Shown piece by piece: positions 1 to 6,661 of a stretch of DNA of 8,022 nt. A program made the position numbers and the translations under genes. The notes under the pieces are model-generated. The model was not told the DNA's origin. It made no database searches and worked only from the letters and a program-made list of their open reading frames with translations. How positions within the stretch are numbered: position 1 is the first letter of the stretch; each line of letters opens with the position of its first letter. Location: NCBI GenBank assembly GCA_937893415.1, contig CALBWZ010000049.1, positions 1 through 8,022 of the forward strand, given 5' to 3'. This DNA is from an uncultured Comamonadaceae bacterium (GTDB taxonomy: Bacteria; Pseudomonadota; Gammaproteobacteria; Burkholderiales; Burkholderiaceae_C).

Positions 1-5
1 CGGCT

Positions 6-854
6 ATGCAACATTGGCTCAAAACCCCTTGGTTGTGCATTAAGTTTTCAGTCTGCGTGTTGGCTGCGGCGGCACTTGTTGGCTGCGCCAGCACGTCGGG
101 TACGCTCCAAAAGCAACTCACGCCACAACAAATTCAGACCTTAGACGGCCTAGAGGCAAGTGTATTGATGCTGGGCGAGCAACACGACGCGTCAGATCAC
201 CAACACTTGCATGCCTTGGTCATTGAACACTTGTTGACGCAGCAACGTTTGGCGGCAGTGGTCATTGAAATGGCCACCAGCGACGGTCAAACCACGGTGC
301 TAGACAGCGGTGCCACTGAACAATCGGTACAACTGGCGCTGGGCTGGGACAACAACGCATGGCCTTGGGTCGCTTACGCCCCAGCAATCATGCAAGCAGT
401 CGCGGCAAACGTCCCCGTAATAGGCGGCAATTTGAGCCATGTAGAGCTTGGCTCATTCATGCAAGACGCCAACATGCAACGAGCCGTAGCACCTGCGGTT
501 TGGGCGCACCACCTGCAAGCTGTTGATGATGGCCATTGCAACATGCTGCCTGCGACCCAACTGGCCCCGATGGCCCGCGTTCAAGTGGCGCGTGACCAGC
601 GCATGGCACAGACGGTAGAGCGCGCAACAGTGGCTGGCAAAGTGGTGCTGCTGCTTACAGGCAGCGCACACGCCAACAACACCGTAGGTGTGGCGCAGCA
701 TTTAACAGCTTCCAATGTGTCTATAAGGTTTGCAGCCGGCATGCCTAACATCACAGACATAGACTACAACTGGACTTGGCCGACACCGGCACTTGAGCCG
801 ACAGACTACTGCGCGCGATTTAAAATCCAAATGCAGCGCCGAGCTGCAAACTAA
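6..854 (+). CDS. ChaN-family (DUF399, haem-binding uptake/Tiki-like) lipoprotein
   Basis: This 282-residue protein is probably an outer-membrane-anchored lipoprotein of the ChaN family, whose Campylobacter member binds haem and is linked to iron uptake. The N-terminus has Lys6 and Lys13, a hydrophobic stretch (about 14-25) and a lipobox LVGC with the lipidated Cys at residue 27. Ala28 at +2 would permit outer-membrane sorting. Family motifs are LGEQHD (56-61), VVIEM (85-89), GHCNMLP (176-182), RDQRMAQ (196-202) and LLTGSAHA (216-223), with candidate metal or haem ligands among the His residues. The start is chosen because it gives a complete lipoprotein signal, but only five bases precede it, so no ribosome binding site can be judged. 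The gene converges on the methyltransferase with a 47-base gap in which I see no clear terminator. The family is fairly certain; the ligand is not. Confidence 0.85.
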   Translation: MQHWLKTPWLCIKFSVCVLAAAALVGCASTSGTLQKQLTPQQIQTLDGLEASVLMLGEQHDASDHQHLHALVIEHLLTQQRLAAVVIEMATSDGQTTVLDSGATEQSVQLALGWDNNAWPWVAYAPAIMQAVAANVPVIGGNLSHVELGSFMQDANMQRAVAPAVWAHHLQAVDDGHCNMLPATQLAPMARVQVARDQRMAQTVERATVAGKVVLLLTGSAHANNTVGVAQHLTASNVSIRFAAGMPNITDIDYNWTWPTPALEPTDYCARFKIQMQRRAAN

Positions 855-901
855 ACGCCTTGCGAAACATCTGGCCACACAAACGAAGTCACAAGCCCCG
901 A

Positions 902-1372
902 CTACACCCAGCGCCGCACACGTCGACAGTAAGCTTGGTAGTCGTCGCCAAATACCGTTGACAAGGCCTGCTCTTCGGCACGAATTTGCATGATGGTGAT
1001 GTAGCCCACAAACACAGGCAACACCAACAAGGCCAACCCGTTAGCAAGCCAGGCTGCCCAGCCCATCAACACCATCGCATCGGCCACATAAATAGGGTTG
1101 CGACTGGCACTAAAAAGACCTGTTTGTACCAACACCGTGGCCTGCTCTGGCGCAATGGGGTTGGGCGTGGTGCGCATCGCCAGCATGGCACTTAACGCCA
1201 GCAACATCAACGACAAGGCCACGCACCATACCAACACACCTGCACGCTGAGACCAGCCCCAGTTTTGCGGCCCTATTAGGAGGCCTGGCCACGCAGGTGC
1301 GCCCGCTAAGCCCCACATCGCCCAAGCACATAAAAGTGTCACGGCCGGTGGGGGCAACCACGTTGTACGCAT
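902..1372 (-). CDS. Small integral-membrane methyltransferase (ICMT/PEMT-like)
   Basis: A 156-residue membrane protein of the isoprenylcysteine carboxyl methyltransferase / phospholipid methyltransferase type, which uses S-adenosylmethionine at the membrane. Hydrophobic segments lie at about 8-26, 43-66 and 96-130, the last probably a helical hairpin. The C-terminal signature is well kept: TGLFSASRNPIY (84-95), RAEE (131-134) and FGDDYQAYCRRVRRW (141-155), the region that forms the cofactor pocket in this fold. An in-frame stop lies two codons before the ATG, so this is the earliest possible start. No good ribosome binding site precedes it. It begins 17 bases after the aminotransferase stop on the same strand, so the two are probably cotranscribed and this gene may depend on readthrough coupling. 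Bacterial members are rarely characterised, and the substrate cannot be named. Confidence 0.8.
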   Translation of the reverse strand: MRTTWLPPPAVTLLCAWAMWGLAGAPAWPGLLIGPQNWGWSQRAGVLVWCVALSLMLLALSAMLAMRTTPNPIAPEQATVLVQTGLFSASRNPIYVADAMVLMGWAAWLANGLALLVLPVFVGYITIMQIRAEEQALSTVFGDDYQAYCRRVRRWV

Positions 1373-1389
1373 GAATTAAGAGCCCGCTT

Positions 1390-2718
1390 TTAACTGTGTT
1401 TGCGGATGGCTGCACCCAAAGTACTCACCATCTGGTCAATGTGCGAAGTCTCCACAATGAAAGGTGGCGCCAGCACAAGGTTCTCACCAGCGGGGCGAAC
1501 CATGACGCCATTGTGGTAGCACTCTAAGAAAATGTCATAAGCACGTTTCCCAGGTGAACCTGCAATGCCTTTGAGCTCGACAGAAGCTGCCAAGCCAAGA
1601 CTTCGAATGCCGATCACGTTGGGCAAATCACGCATTTCAGCGTGCATGGCATCGCCCAGTACCGTACCCATCTCACCGGCGCGAGCAAACAGGTTTTCTT
1701 GCTTGTAGATATCCAATGTCGCCAAGGCTGCCGCGCACGCCACAGGGTGGCCTGAGTAGGTGTAGCCGTGTAAAAATTCAACCACGTGCTCAGGCCCATT
1801 CATCATGGCCTCGTACATGTGCTCGCGACAAATAACACCACCCATAGGAAATACACCATTGGTGACGCACTTGGCAAAATTCAGCATATCGGGAACAACA
1901 TCAAAATAGTCTGCAGCAAAGGGCGTGCCCAGGCGACCAAAGCCAGTGATCACCTCGTCAAATATCAACAAAATGCCATGCTTGTCGCAAATCTCGCGCA
2001 ACCGCTTGAGGTAGCCCTGGGGTGGAATGTACCAACCTGCGCTGCCAGCGATAGGCTCAACAATGATGGCCGCCACATTGCTGGGGTCGTGCAAGGGCAA
2101 AATACGGTTTTCAAGATCTGCCAGCGCGTCCACTTCCCACACTGGCTCTACGTTGTGTACAAAGGCATGGTTCACTGGGTCGTGGATAAACGCCATGTGG
2201 TCTACACGCGGCAACAAAGCGCTGCTAAATGCCTTGCGATTGCCGGGTATGCCACCAACGCTGATACCGCCAAAGCCCACACCGTGGTAGCCCCGCTCAC
2301 GCCCAATGAGCACGCTGCGATGGCCTTCTCCGCGTGCGCGGTGGTAGGCCAACGCCATCTTCAGCGACGTGTCAGCCGCTTCAGAGCCTGAGTTGCAAAA
2401 GAATACCTTGTTGAGGTCACCAGGGGCCAGGTCGGCAATGGCCTTGGCCGCCAGAAAAGCCTTGTCGTTAGACGCTTGAAATGCAGTGGCGTAATCAAGC
2501 GTGTCTAGCTGCGTCTTGATCGCGTTGGCAATCTGCTCACGGCCATGACCTGCGGCCACGCACCACAAGCTAGAGACACCATCTATCACTTGCTTGCCAT
2601 CGTAGGTCGTAAAGAACATGCCTTTAGCCGCCACCAGTACCCGAGGATCTTTTTTAAAATGGCGGTTGGGCGTGAAGGGCAACCATTGGTTGTCCATGTT
2701 GAAATCTATAGCACCCAT
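1390..2718 (-). CDS. Class III omega-amino acid (beta-alanine)--pyruvate aminotransferase
   Basis: A full-length 442-residue PLP-dependent fold-type I transaminase. Family features in order: the substrate-entry motif WLPFTPNRHFK (12-22), phosphate-binding NSGSEA (109-114), GYHG (143-146) with the aromatic that stacks on PLP, DEVITGFGR (254-262) with Asp254 contacting the pyridine nitrogen, Schiff-base Lys283, and GYTYSGHPVACAAALATLD (318-336). Arg408 in VRPAGEN is the likely carboxylate-binding flipping arginine. GRERGYHGVGFGGISVGG and the N-terminal motif place it nearest beta-alanine/omega-amino acid:pyruvate transaminases. Related enzymes also accept glyoxylate, taurine or polyamines, so the true substrate is open. 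Cys284 replaces the usual Gly after the lysine. The ATG is supported by a near-perfect AGGAGG six bases upstream. Cytoplasmic; leads the two-gene minus-strand unit and diverges from purU. Confidence 0.9.
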   Translation of the reverse strand: MGAIDFNMDNQWLPFTPNRHFKKDPRVLVAAKGMFFTTYDGKQVIDGVSSLWCVAAGHGREQIANAIKTQLDTLDYATAFQASNDKAFLAAKAIADLAPGDLNKVFFCNSGSEAADTSLKMALAYHRARGEGHRSVLIGRERGYHGVGFGGISVGGIPGNRKAFSSALLPRVDHMAFIHDPVNHAFVHNVEPVWEVDALADLENRILPLHDPSNVAAIIVEPIAGSAGWYIPPQGYLKRLREICDKHGILLIFDEVITGFGRLGTPFAADYFDVVPDMLNFAKCVTNGVFPMGGVICREHMYEAMMNGPEHVVEFLHGYTYSGHPVACAAALATLDIYKQENLFARAGEMGTVLGDAMHAEMRDLPNVIGIRSLGLAASVELKGIAGSPGKRAYDIFLECYHNGVMVRPAGENLVLAPPFIVETSHIDQMVSTLGAAIRKHS

Positions 2719-2724
2719 GAGGGC

Positions 2725-2730
2725 CCTCCT
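2725..2730 (-). promoter_or_regulatory. Strong Shine-Dalgarno of the aminotransferase gene
   Basis: Read on the minus strand this is AGGAGG with a six-base spacer to the ATG at 2718. It fixes the start there rather than at Met8 (MDNQW), and it is the strongest ribosome binding site in the window. It lies partly inside a 10-base perfect palindrome (2719-2728), which has no loop and so is unlikely to fold in RNA. Confidence 0.85.
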
Positions 2731-2827
2731 AGCGGTGAATGAATGGGTTAATTATTTAACGGAAATCACACTGCGAATTTTGGCATTTAATTCAAACAAA
2801 AACCACCCGTGATTCACCTCAAAGAAG

Positions 2828-2868
2828 TCGCGCTTCGCGCCTTACTGCACAATGCAGGCTTGCGCGAA
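2828..2868 (+). promoter_or_regulatory. Nested hairpin in the purU leader
   Basis: TTCGCGC (2834-2840) can pair with GCGCGAA (2862-2868). Inside it CTGCA (2845-2849) pairs with TGCAG (2853-2857) around a 3-base loop, with a symmetric 4+4 internal loop between the stems. A second copy of TCGCGC at 2828-2833 could compete for the same GCGCGA. The outer stem ends 11 bases before the purU ATG and overlaps the only weak purine-rich ribosome-binding stretch, so it could limit translation. There is no U-tract, so it is not a terminator. The function is inferred. Confidence 0.4.
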
Positions 2869-2879
2869 AAGAATGACTT

Positions 2880-3725
2880 ATGAACTCAACTTATATATTG
2901 ACACTGTCTTGCCCAGACCGTCTAGGCTTGGTGCACGCAGTTTCTGGCTTTTTACTGTCGCAGTGCGGTAACATTGAAGAGGCCAACCAATTTAATGACC
3001 ACGACACGGGCTTGTTTTTCATGCGCGTGCAGTTTGCCTTAAATGCACCCAGCGAATCCCTGCTGAACGATTGGAGCGAATTCGCCGCCAGCCTAGACAT
3101 GCAGTGGCGCTTGCACAACACCACGCAACGCATGCCAACTGTACTGATGGTGAGCCAGCAAGGCCATTGCTTAAACGACTTGCTGTTTAGATGGCACAGC
3201 GGTGCATTGCCCATAGACATTCGCGCCATCATCAGCAACCACAGAGACTTTTACCAGCTTGCTGCCAGCTACAACGTACCCTTTCACCACATCCCGGTTA
3301 CCGCAGCCACCAAGACGCAAGCAGAAACCAAGGCCTTAGACGTCATCAGCGCTGAAGGCGCAGAGTTGGTGGTGTTGGCACGCTACATGCAAATCTTAAG
3401 TGACGACATGTGCAACGCTCTCAGCGGAAAAGCCATCAATATTCATCACAGCTTCTTGCCCAGCTTTAAAGGTGCCAAGCCTTACCACAAGGCCTACGAC
3501 CGTGGCGTCAAACTCATTGGCGCGACGGCACACTATGTGACAGCGGATTTGGACGAAGGCCCTATCATTGAGCAAGATGTCGCCCGCGTTGACCACACGC
3601 AAACGGTTGAAGACCTCACCGCTATTGGACGTGACACCGAAAGTCAAGTGTTGGCCCGCGCGGTCAAATGGCACAGCGAACACCGCGTTTTATTGAATGG
3701 CCACCGAACTGTTATTTTCAAGTAA
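2880..3725 (+). CDS. purU: Formyltetrahydrofolate deformylase PurU
   Basis: PurU hydrolyses 10-formyl-tetrahydrofolate to formate and tetrahydrofolate in the cytoplasm, balancing the one-carbon pool and keeping free folate available to the glycine cleavage system. The 281 residues match the family length. An N-terminal ACT domain (about 4-80) begins ILTLSCPDRLGLVHAVSGFL. The formyltransferase domain (about 86-281) carries INIHHSFLPSF (186-196), giving Asn187 and His189 as catalytic residues, and GATAHYV...DLDEGPII with Asp225 as the third. DHTQTVEDL and RDTESQVLARAV are also typical. An in-frame TGA at 2874-2876 makes the ATG at 2880 the earliest start. Its ribosome binding site is weak (AAAAGA). 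A LysR gene follows by 14 bases, so the two may form an operon. The ACT domain may sense glycine or methionine, as in E. coli PurU. Confidence 0.95.
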   Translation: MNSTYILTLSCPDRLGLVHAVSGFLLSQCGNIEEANQFNDHDTGLFFMRVQFALNAPSESLLNDWSEFAASLDMQWRLHNTTQRMPTVLMVSQQGHCLNDLLFRWHSGALPIDIRAIISNHRDFYQLAASYNVPFHHIPVTAATKTQAETKALDVISAEGAELVVLARYMQILSDDMCNALSGKAINIHHSFLPSFKGAKPYHKAYDRGVKLIGATAHYVTADLDEGPIIEQDVARVDHTQTVEDLTAIGRDTESQVLARAVKWHSEHRVLLNGHRTVIFK

Positions 3726-3739
3726 CCATTTATGCAACC

Positions 3740-4609
3740 ATGACCGCCCGCATTCCGCCCATCCAATGCCTGTTAACTTTTGAGGCATTGGCGCGACTGC
3801 GCAGTGTGACCCAAGCTGCAGATGAGCTGTTTGTGACCCCAAGCGCGGTCAGCCACCGTGTTAAACAGCTAGAGCAAATTATTGGCGTGAAGCTCTTTGG
3901 GCGCGCCGATTTTTCGCTCACCACTGAGGGGATAGAGTATCTGGCACACGTGCGTGAGGGATTGAGCATTTTGGGGCGTTTCCCCAGCCAAAACACGCAA
4001 AGCGGACGGCGTAAATTGCGCTTGGCCATCACGCCAACATTTGCACGCTCTATATTGATGCCTCGTATTCGCCAATTTTTAGACACCTACCCAGAAATTG
4101 ATCTCACGTTGCAAGTGTCTATCCCGCTGCTAGATGTGGTGGCCGAAGACGCCGACCTCATCATTCGATTTGGCACTGGGCGCTACGCAGACGTAGAGCA
4201 CGAGTGCATTTTGAAAGACGACGTTGCGGTGCTGGCATCACCCACCTATGTACGCGAAAACGGCCCATTTGACGCCCCCCAAGACTTAGAGCACGCCAGA
4301 CTACTGCGCTCGCCCCTAGAGCCGTGGCGTACATGGCTGGCCGCTGTCGACCTCGACTGGCCAGAACCCACAGAGGGCTCCTCCTTCAACGATATTGGCC
4401 TCATGTGTGATGCTGCCGCCCAAGGCTTGGGTGTGGCCCTGGTGCGCAACAAACTTGGTGCGCCTTGGTTGGACAACGGCACTTTGGTGAAGTTGTTTAA
4501 ACGAGAAGTGCCCAGCCCACACGCGCACTACTTGTGCTGGCGAACTGGCGCAATGGACAGATGGGAATGCGCCACCTTTGCACAATGGCTTAAAAGCGCC
4601 ATCAGCTAG
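3740..4609 (+). CDS. LysR-type transcriptional regulator, GcvA-like subfamily
   Basis: A complete 289-residue LysR regulator. The winged helix-turn-helix occupies about residues 6-65, with the recognition region SVTQAADELFVTPSAVSHRV (22-41) and the linking helix after it. The effector-binding domain (about 92-287) contains DLIIRFGTGRY (139-149) and VAVLASPTYV (162-171), typical of the GcvA/GcdR/TrpI-like group, whose members control glycine cleavage, glutarate or tryptophan genes. The start at 3740 gives the standard N-terminus (MTARIPPIQCLLTFEALARL). An earlier in-frame ATG at 3668 would overlap purU by 58 bases and add a tail foreign to the family. No Shine-Dalgarno precedes 3740, so translation may be coupled to purU. 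Likely targets are the divergent aminotransferase/purU promoter or genes of glycine and one-carbon metabolism; the target and the ligand are inferred. Confidence 0.9.
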   Translation: MTARIPPIQCLLTFEALARLRSVTQAADELFVTPSAVSHRVKQLEQIIGVKLFGRADFSLTTEGIEYLAHVREGLSILGRFPSQNTQSGRRKLRLAITPTFARSILMPRIRQFLDTYPEIDLTLQVSIPLLDVVAEDADLIIRFGTGRYADVEHECILKDDVAVLASPTYVRENGPFDAPQDLEHARLLRSPLEPWRTWLAAVDLDWPEPTEGSSFNDIGLMCDAAAQGLGVALVRNKLGAPWLDNGTLVKLFKREVPSPHAHYLCWRTGAMDRWECATFAQWLKSAIS

Positions 4610-4626
4610 CTGTCAAATAGACAGTT
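4608..4626 (+). terminator. Weak hairpin at the LysR stop codon
   Basis: AGCTGTC (4608-4614) and GACAGTT (4620-4626) form a 7-bp stem, one pair being G-U, around the loop AAATA. The stop codon TAG overlaps its base. It is followed only by CTTTAGG, so the U-tract is poor and the stem is not GC-rich. It may be a weak terminator or an mRNA 3' end. Confidence 0.3.
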
Positions 4627-4814
4627 CTTTAGGTGTGACAAAGTGCGTAGTTTCGTTCGTATACAAATTCTAGAAGCCGCTCACAACGGCTTAGTTGCTC
4701 TCTTGTCACCATGTCTGGCTCGAACGCAACGGGTCAACATACTGACAACAATCTGAAGCACGCGGCCAAGGTCATGGGGTCTTGGGTGACAACTCGGCGT
4801 GGCGGTGCCGATGA
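4610..4814. other. Gene-free stretch after LysR, no firm content
   Basis: All six frames are broken by stops within short distances, apart from short open stretches that look like no protein I know. One forward reading from about 4643 gives ILEAAHNGLVAL (near 4664-4700), faintly like the beta2-alpha2 region of a receiver domain. It could be the distant front end of the relic at 4815-5092, but the match is too short to claim. The first 90 bases are more AT-rich than the surroundings. Confidence 0.4.
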
Positions 4815-5092
4815 ACCGACGCGTTAACCAACAGTCGCCACGCAACTGGCGAGATGCATCGTGCAAACAAATCGCTCACGCAAGACATGGCGAAGCGCAG
4901 CGAATTCGAGCGCATTTTGCGCGCCAGCCACAGTACGCTACAGGCGGTATCACTCAAGACAACTTAGCTATGGCAGGCGATACAGCCCGCTTGCTGGACA
5001 GCGGGGCCAATGGCTACATTGCCAAGCCGTTCTCCATGAAAAGAACCCAACGCCGCGCTAGAGCGCGGGTGCGTCAGGTTATGAAAGCATGA
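4815..5092 (+). pseudogene. Relic of a two-component signalling gene (sensor linker piece plus receiver-domain end)
   Basis: Two overlapping open pieces in different frames read like fragments of signalling proteins. The first (4815-4967) includes ANKSLTQDM (4863-4889) and FERILRASHSTLQAV (4905-4949), resembling the helical linker just before a PAS domain in sensor kinases or diguanylate cyclases. The second, in another frame from about 4949 to the TGA at 5090-5092, reads ITQDNLAMAGDTARLLDSG then ANGYIAKPFSM. That is the beta4-to-beta5 part of a receiver domain with the conserved Thr and the KP pair (Lys codon at 5024), followed by a helix ending VRQVMKA. The phosphoacceptor Asp and the kinase core are absent. 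It could be a hybrid kinase with a large internal deletion, or a broken response regulator. No start or promoter is evident. Confidence 0.5.
5053..5068 (+). repeat. GC-rich inverted repeat inside the signalling relic
   Basis: CCGCGCT (5053-5059) and AGCGCGG (5062-5068) are perfect inverted arms around AG. They can fold as a 6-bp all-GC stem with a 4-base loop. The repeat sits where the relic's reading frame seems to shift near the end of the receiver domain, so it may have promoted slippage or caused a sequencing error. Confidence 0.45.
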
Positions 5093-5154
5093 AATTTACG
5101 CAGCTGAAACTGCAAAGATCTTCACACCAACAACCACGCTTTCTCCTAAACTAA
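5089..5154 (+). other. Possible 21-codon upstream ORF before glcD
   Basis: An ATG overlapping the relic's TGA (ATGA) opens a 21-residue frame beginning MKFTQLKLQRSSHQQP. Its TAA ends four bases before the glcD ATG. It matches nothing I know. It could be a leader that couples translation into glcD, whose own ribosome binding site is poor, or the stub of a second gene lost with the relic, or chance. Confidence 0.15.
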
Positions 5155-5158
5155 GCGT

Positions 5159-6661
5159 ATGAACGCTGTAACGCCACCCCAACAGATATCCTCTATGGTC
5201 AGAGCCGAGCGTCAAGCGCAAGTTGTCAGCGCTTTGCGCCTGCACCTCCCAGACCACGCCCTGCTGTGGCAACGCGAAGACACCGTGCCCTACGAGTGCG
5301 ATGGGCTAACCGCCTACCGCGAGCGCCCCATGGTGGTGGCGCTGCCTGAAAATGAAGCACAAGTGAGCGCTGTGCTCAGCGCGTGCTATGCGCTAGACGT
5401 ACCCGTGGTGGCCAGAGGCGCAGGCACCGGACTGTCTGGCGGCGCACTGCCGCACAAAATGGGTGTCACCCTCAGCTTGGCCAAGTTCAACCGCATTCAA
5501 CGCATAGACCCCGTCAGCCGCACAGCTGTGGTTCAGTCTGGGGTGCGCAACTTGGCCATTAGCGACGCGGCAGCGCCACATGGCCTCTACTACGCGCCCG
5601 ACCCGTCCAGCCAAATTGCATGCACCATCGGTGGCAATGTGGCCGAAAACTCTGGTGGCGTGCACTGTTTAAAATATGGGTTGACCGTACACAATGTGCT
5701 GAAAGTACGTGGCTTCACCATGACCGGTGAGCCCATCACCTTTGGCTCAGACGCTCTGGACGCTCCAGGCTACGACCTGATGAGCGTGTTGGTGGGCAGC
5801 GAAGGCATGCTGGCCGTTATCACAGAAGTGACCGTCAAGTTGGTGCCCAAACCTCAACTGGCACGCTGCATCATGGCCAGCTTTGACGACATTCGCAAAG
5901 CTGGCGATGCGGTTGCACAAGTGATTGCAGCTGGCATCATTCCAGCTGGTCTGGAAATGATGGACAAGCCTATGACAGCCGCCGTCGAAGACTTTGTCCA
6001 CGCTGGCTATGACCTCGATGCCGAGGCCATTTTGCTGTGCGAGTCTGATGGCACGCCCGAAGAGGTGGCTGAAGAGATTGGCCGCATGACCGCGGTATTA
6101 GAAGCTGCTGGCGCATCGGCTATTACCGTAAGCAAAGACGAGGCTGAGCGCCTGCGCTTTTGGAGCGGCCGGAAAAATGCGTTCCCAGCGTCTGGGCGCA
6201 TCAGCCCAGACTATATGTGCATGGACTCCACCATCCCGCGCAAGCGCTTGGCCGACATATTGCTCGCCATTGCAGAGATGGAGAAAAAATACCAGCTGCG
6301 CTGTGCCAATGTTTTCCATGCCGGTGATGGCAATTTGCACCCGCTCATTTTGTTTGACGCAAACGATCCCGACCAGTTGCACCGATGCGAGTTGTTCGGG
6401 GCTGACATTTTAGAAACCAGCGTGGCCATGGGCGGCACAGTCACTGGTGAGCATGGCGTTGGCATTGAAAAGCTCAACTCCATGTGCGTTCAATTCACTG
6501 CAGCTGAAAATGCCCACATGCTGTCTGTGAAGTCTGCTTTTGATACCAAGGGCCTGCTGAACCCAGGTAAGGTCATTCCAACGCTGCAACGCTGTGCCGA
6601 ATACGGCAAGATGCTGGTGCGTGGCGGCGCTATTGCGCACCCTGAGTTGGAACGCTTTTAA
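5159..6661 (+). CDS. glcD: FAD-linked oxidase, GlcD-type glycolate oxidase subunit
   Basis: A complete 500-residue flavoprotein of the VAO/PCMH family, probably oxidising glycolate (or D-lactate-like 2-hydroxy acids) to glyoxylate at the inner face of the membrane. The FAD-binding domain (about 56-230) has RGAGTGLSGGA (86-96), the Gly-rich IACTIGGNVAENSGG (153-167) and GSEGMLAV (213-220). The C-terminal FAD-oxidase domain (about 231-475) has FHAGDGNLHP (386-395), GEHGVGIEK (430-438) with a probable catalytic His432, and LNPGKVIP (467-474). An in-frame TAA at 5147-5149 makes this the earliest ATG; no clear Shine-Dalgarno precedes it. In the usual enzyme GlcD works with GlcE and the iron-sulfur subunit GlcF, which are not in this window. 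Instead lrgA starts 69 bases downstream. D-lactate or 2-hydroxyglutarate dehydrogenases share the fold, but the sequence character fits Burkholderiales GlcD best. Confidence 0.88.
   Translation: MNAVTPPQQISSMVRAERQAQVVSALRLHLPDHALLWQREDTVPYECDGLTAYRERPMVVALPENEAQVSAVLSACYALDVPVVARGAGTGLSGGALPHKMGVTLSLAKFNRIQRIDPVSRTAVVQSGVRNLAISDAAAPHGLYYAPDPSSQIACTIGGNVAENSGGVHCLKYGLTVHNVLKVRGFTMTGEPITFGSDALDAPGYDLMSVLVGSEGMLAVITEVTVKLVPKPQLARCIMASFDDIRKAGDAVAQVIAAGIIPAGLEMMDKPMTAAVEDFVHAGYDLDAEAILLCESDGTPEEVAEEIGRMTAVLEAAGASAITVSKDEAERLRFWSGRKNAFPASGRISPDYMCMDSTIPRKRLADILLAIAEMEKKYQLRCANVFHAGDGNLHPLILFDANDPDQLHRCELFGADILETSVAMGGTVTGEHGVGIEKLNSMCVQFTAAENAHMLSVKSAFDTKGLLNPGKVIPTLQRCAEYGKMLVRGGAIAHPELERF

Larger units (their letters stand above)
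2719..2879. promoter_or_regulatory. Divergent control region between the aminotransferase and purU
   Basis: These 161 bases hold the 5' ends of two divergent transcripts, and the middle is clearly AT-rich compared with the flanking genes. Visible symmetry: GTTAA-ttat-TTAAC (2747-2760), the pair GGTGAAT (2734-2740) and ATTCACC (2812-2818) placed symmetrically around about 2776, and the odd palindrome GTGA-t-TCAC (2809-2817). These resemble operator half-sites for a dimeric regulator. The LysR protein encoded two genes away is a candidate, but this is inference. I could not pick convincing -35/-10 pairs on either strand. The only AT-rich -10-like stretches are around 2747-2760 and 2784-2792. 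Confidence 0.5.

Noticed and set aside
855..901. Bidirectional terminator between the ChaN gene and the convergent methyltransferase
   Set aside because: No stem followed by a T-tract is visible on either strand in these 47 bases.
1786..2391. Long plus-strand open frame (201 codons) opposite the aminotransferase
   Set aside because: It is antisense to a well-supported transaminase with all catalytic motifs; the predicted peptide has no recognisable domain and is a shadow of the coding strand.
2719..2728. Perfect palindrome GAGGGCCCTC as an operator or hairpin
   Set aside because: It overlaps the strong Shine-Dalgarno and has no loop; chance overlap with the AGGAGG context explains it.
2761..2879. 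Glycine riboswitch upstream of purU
   Set aside because: The leader is too short and I see none of the conserved aptamer cores; only a simple nested hairpin is present.
3668..3739. Upstream in-frame ATG extending the LysR protein by 24 residues
   Set aside because: The extension overlaps purU, is read from its coding sequence and does not resemble LysR N-termini; the start at 3740 gives the standard one.
4643..4753. Front half of the receiver domain (ILEAAHNGLVAL) as part of the relic
   Set aside because: The similarity covers only about a dozen residues, the spacing to the receiver end is too long for an uninterrupted domain, and no phosphoacceptor Asp motif follows.
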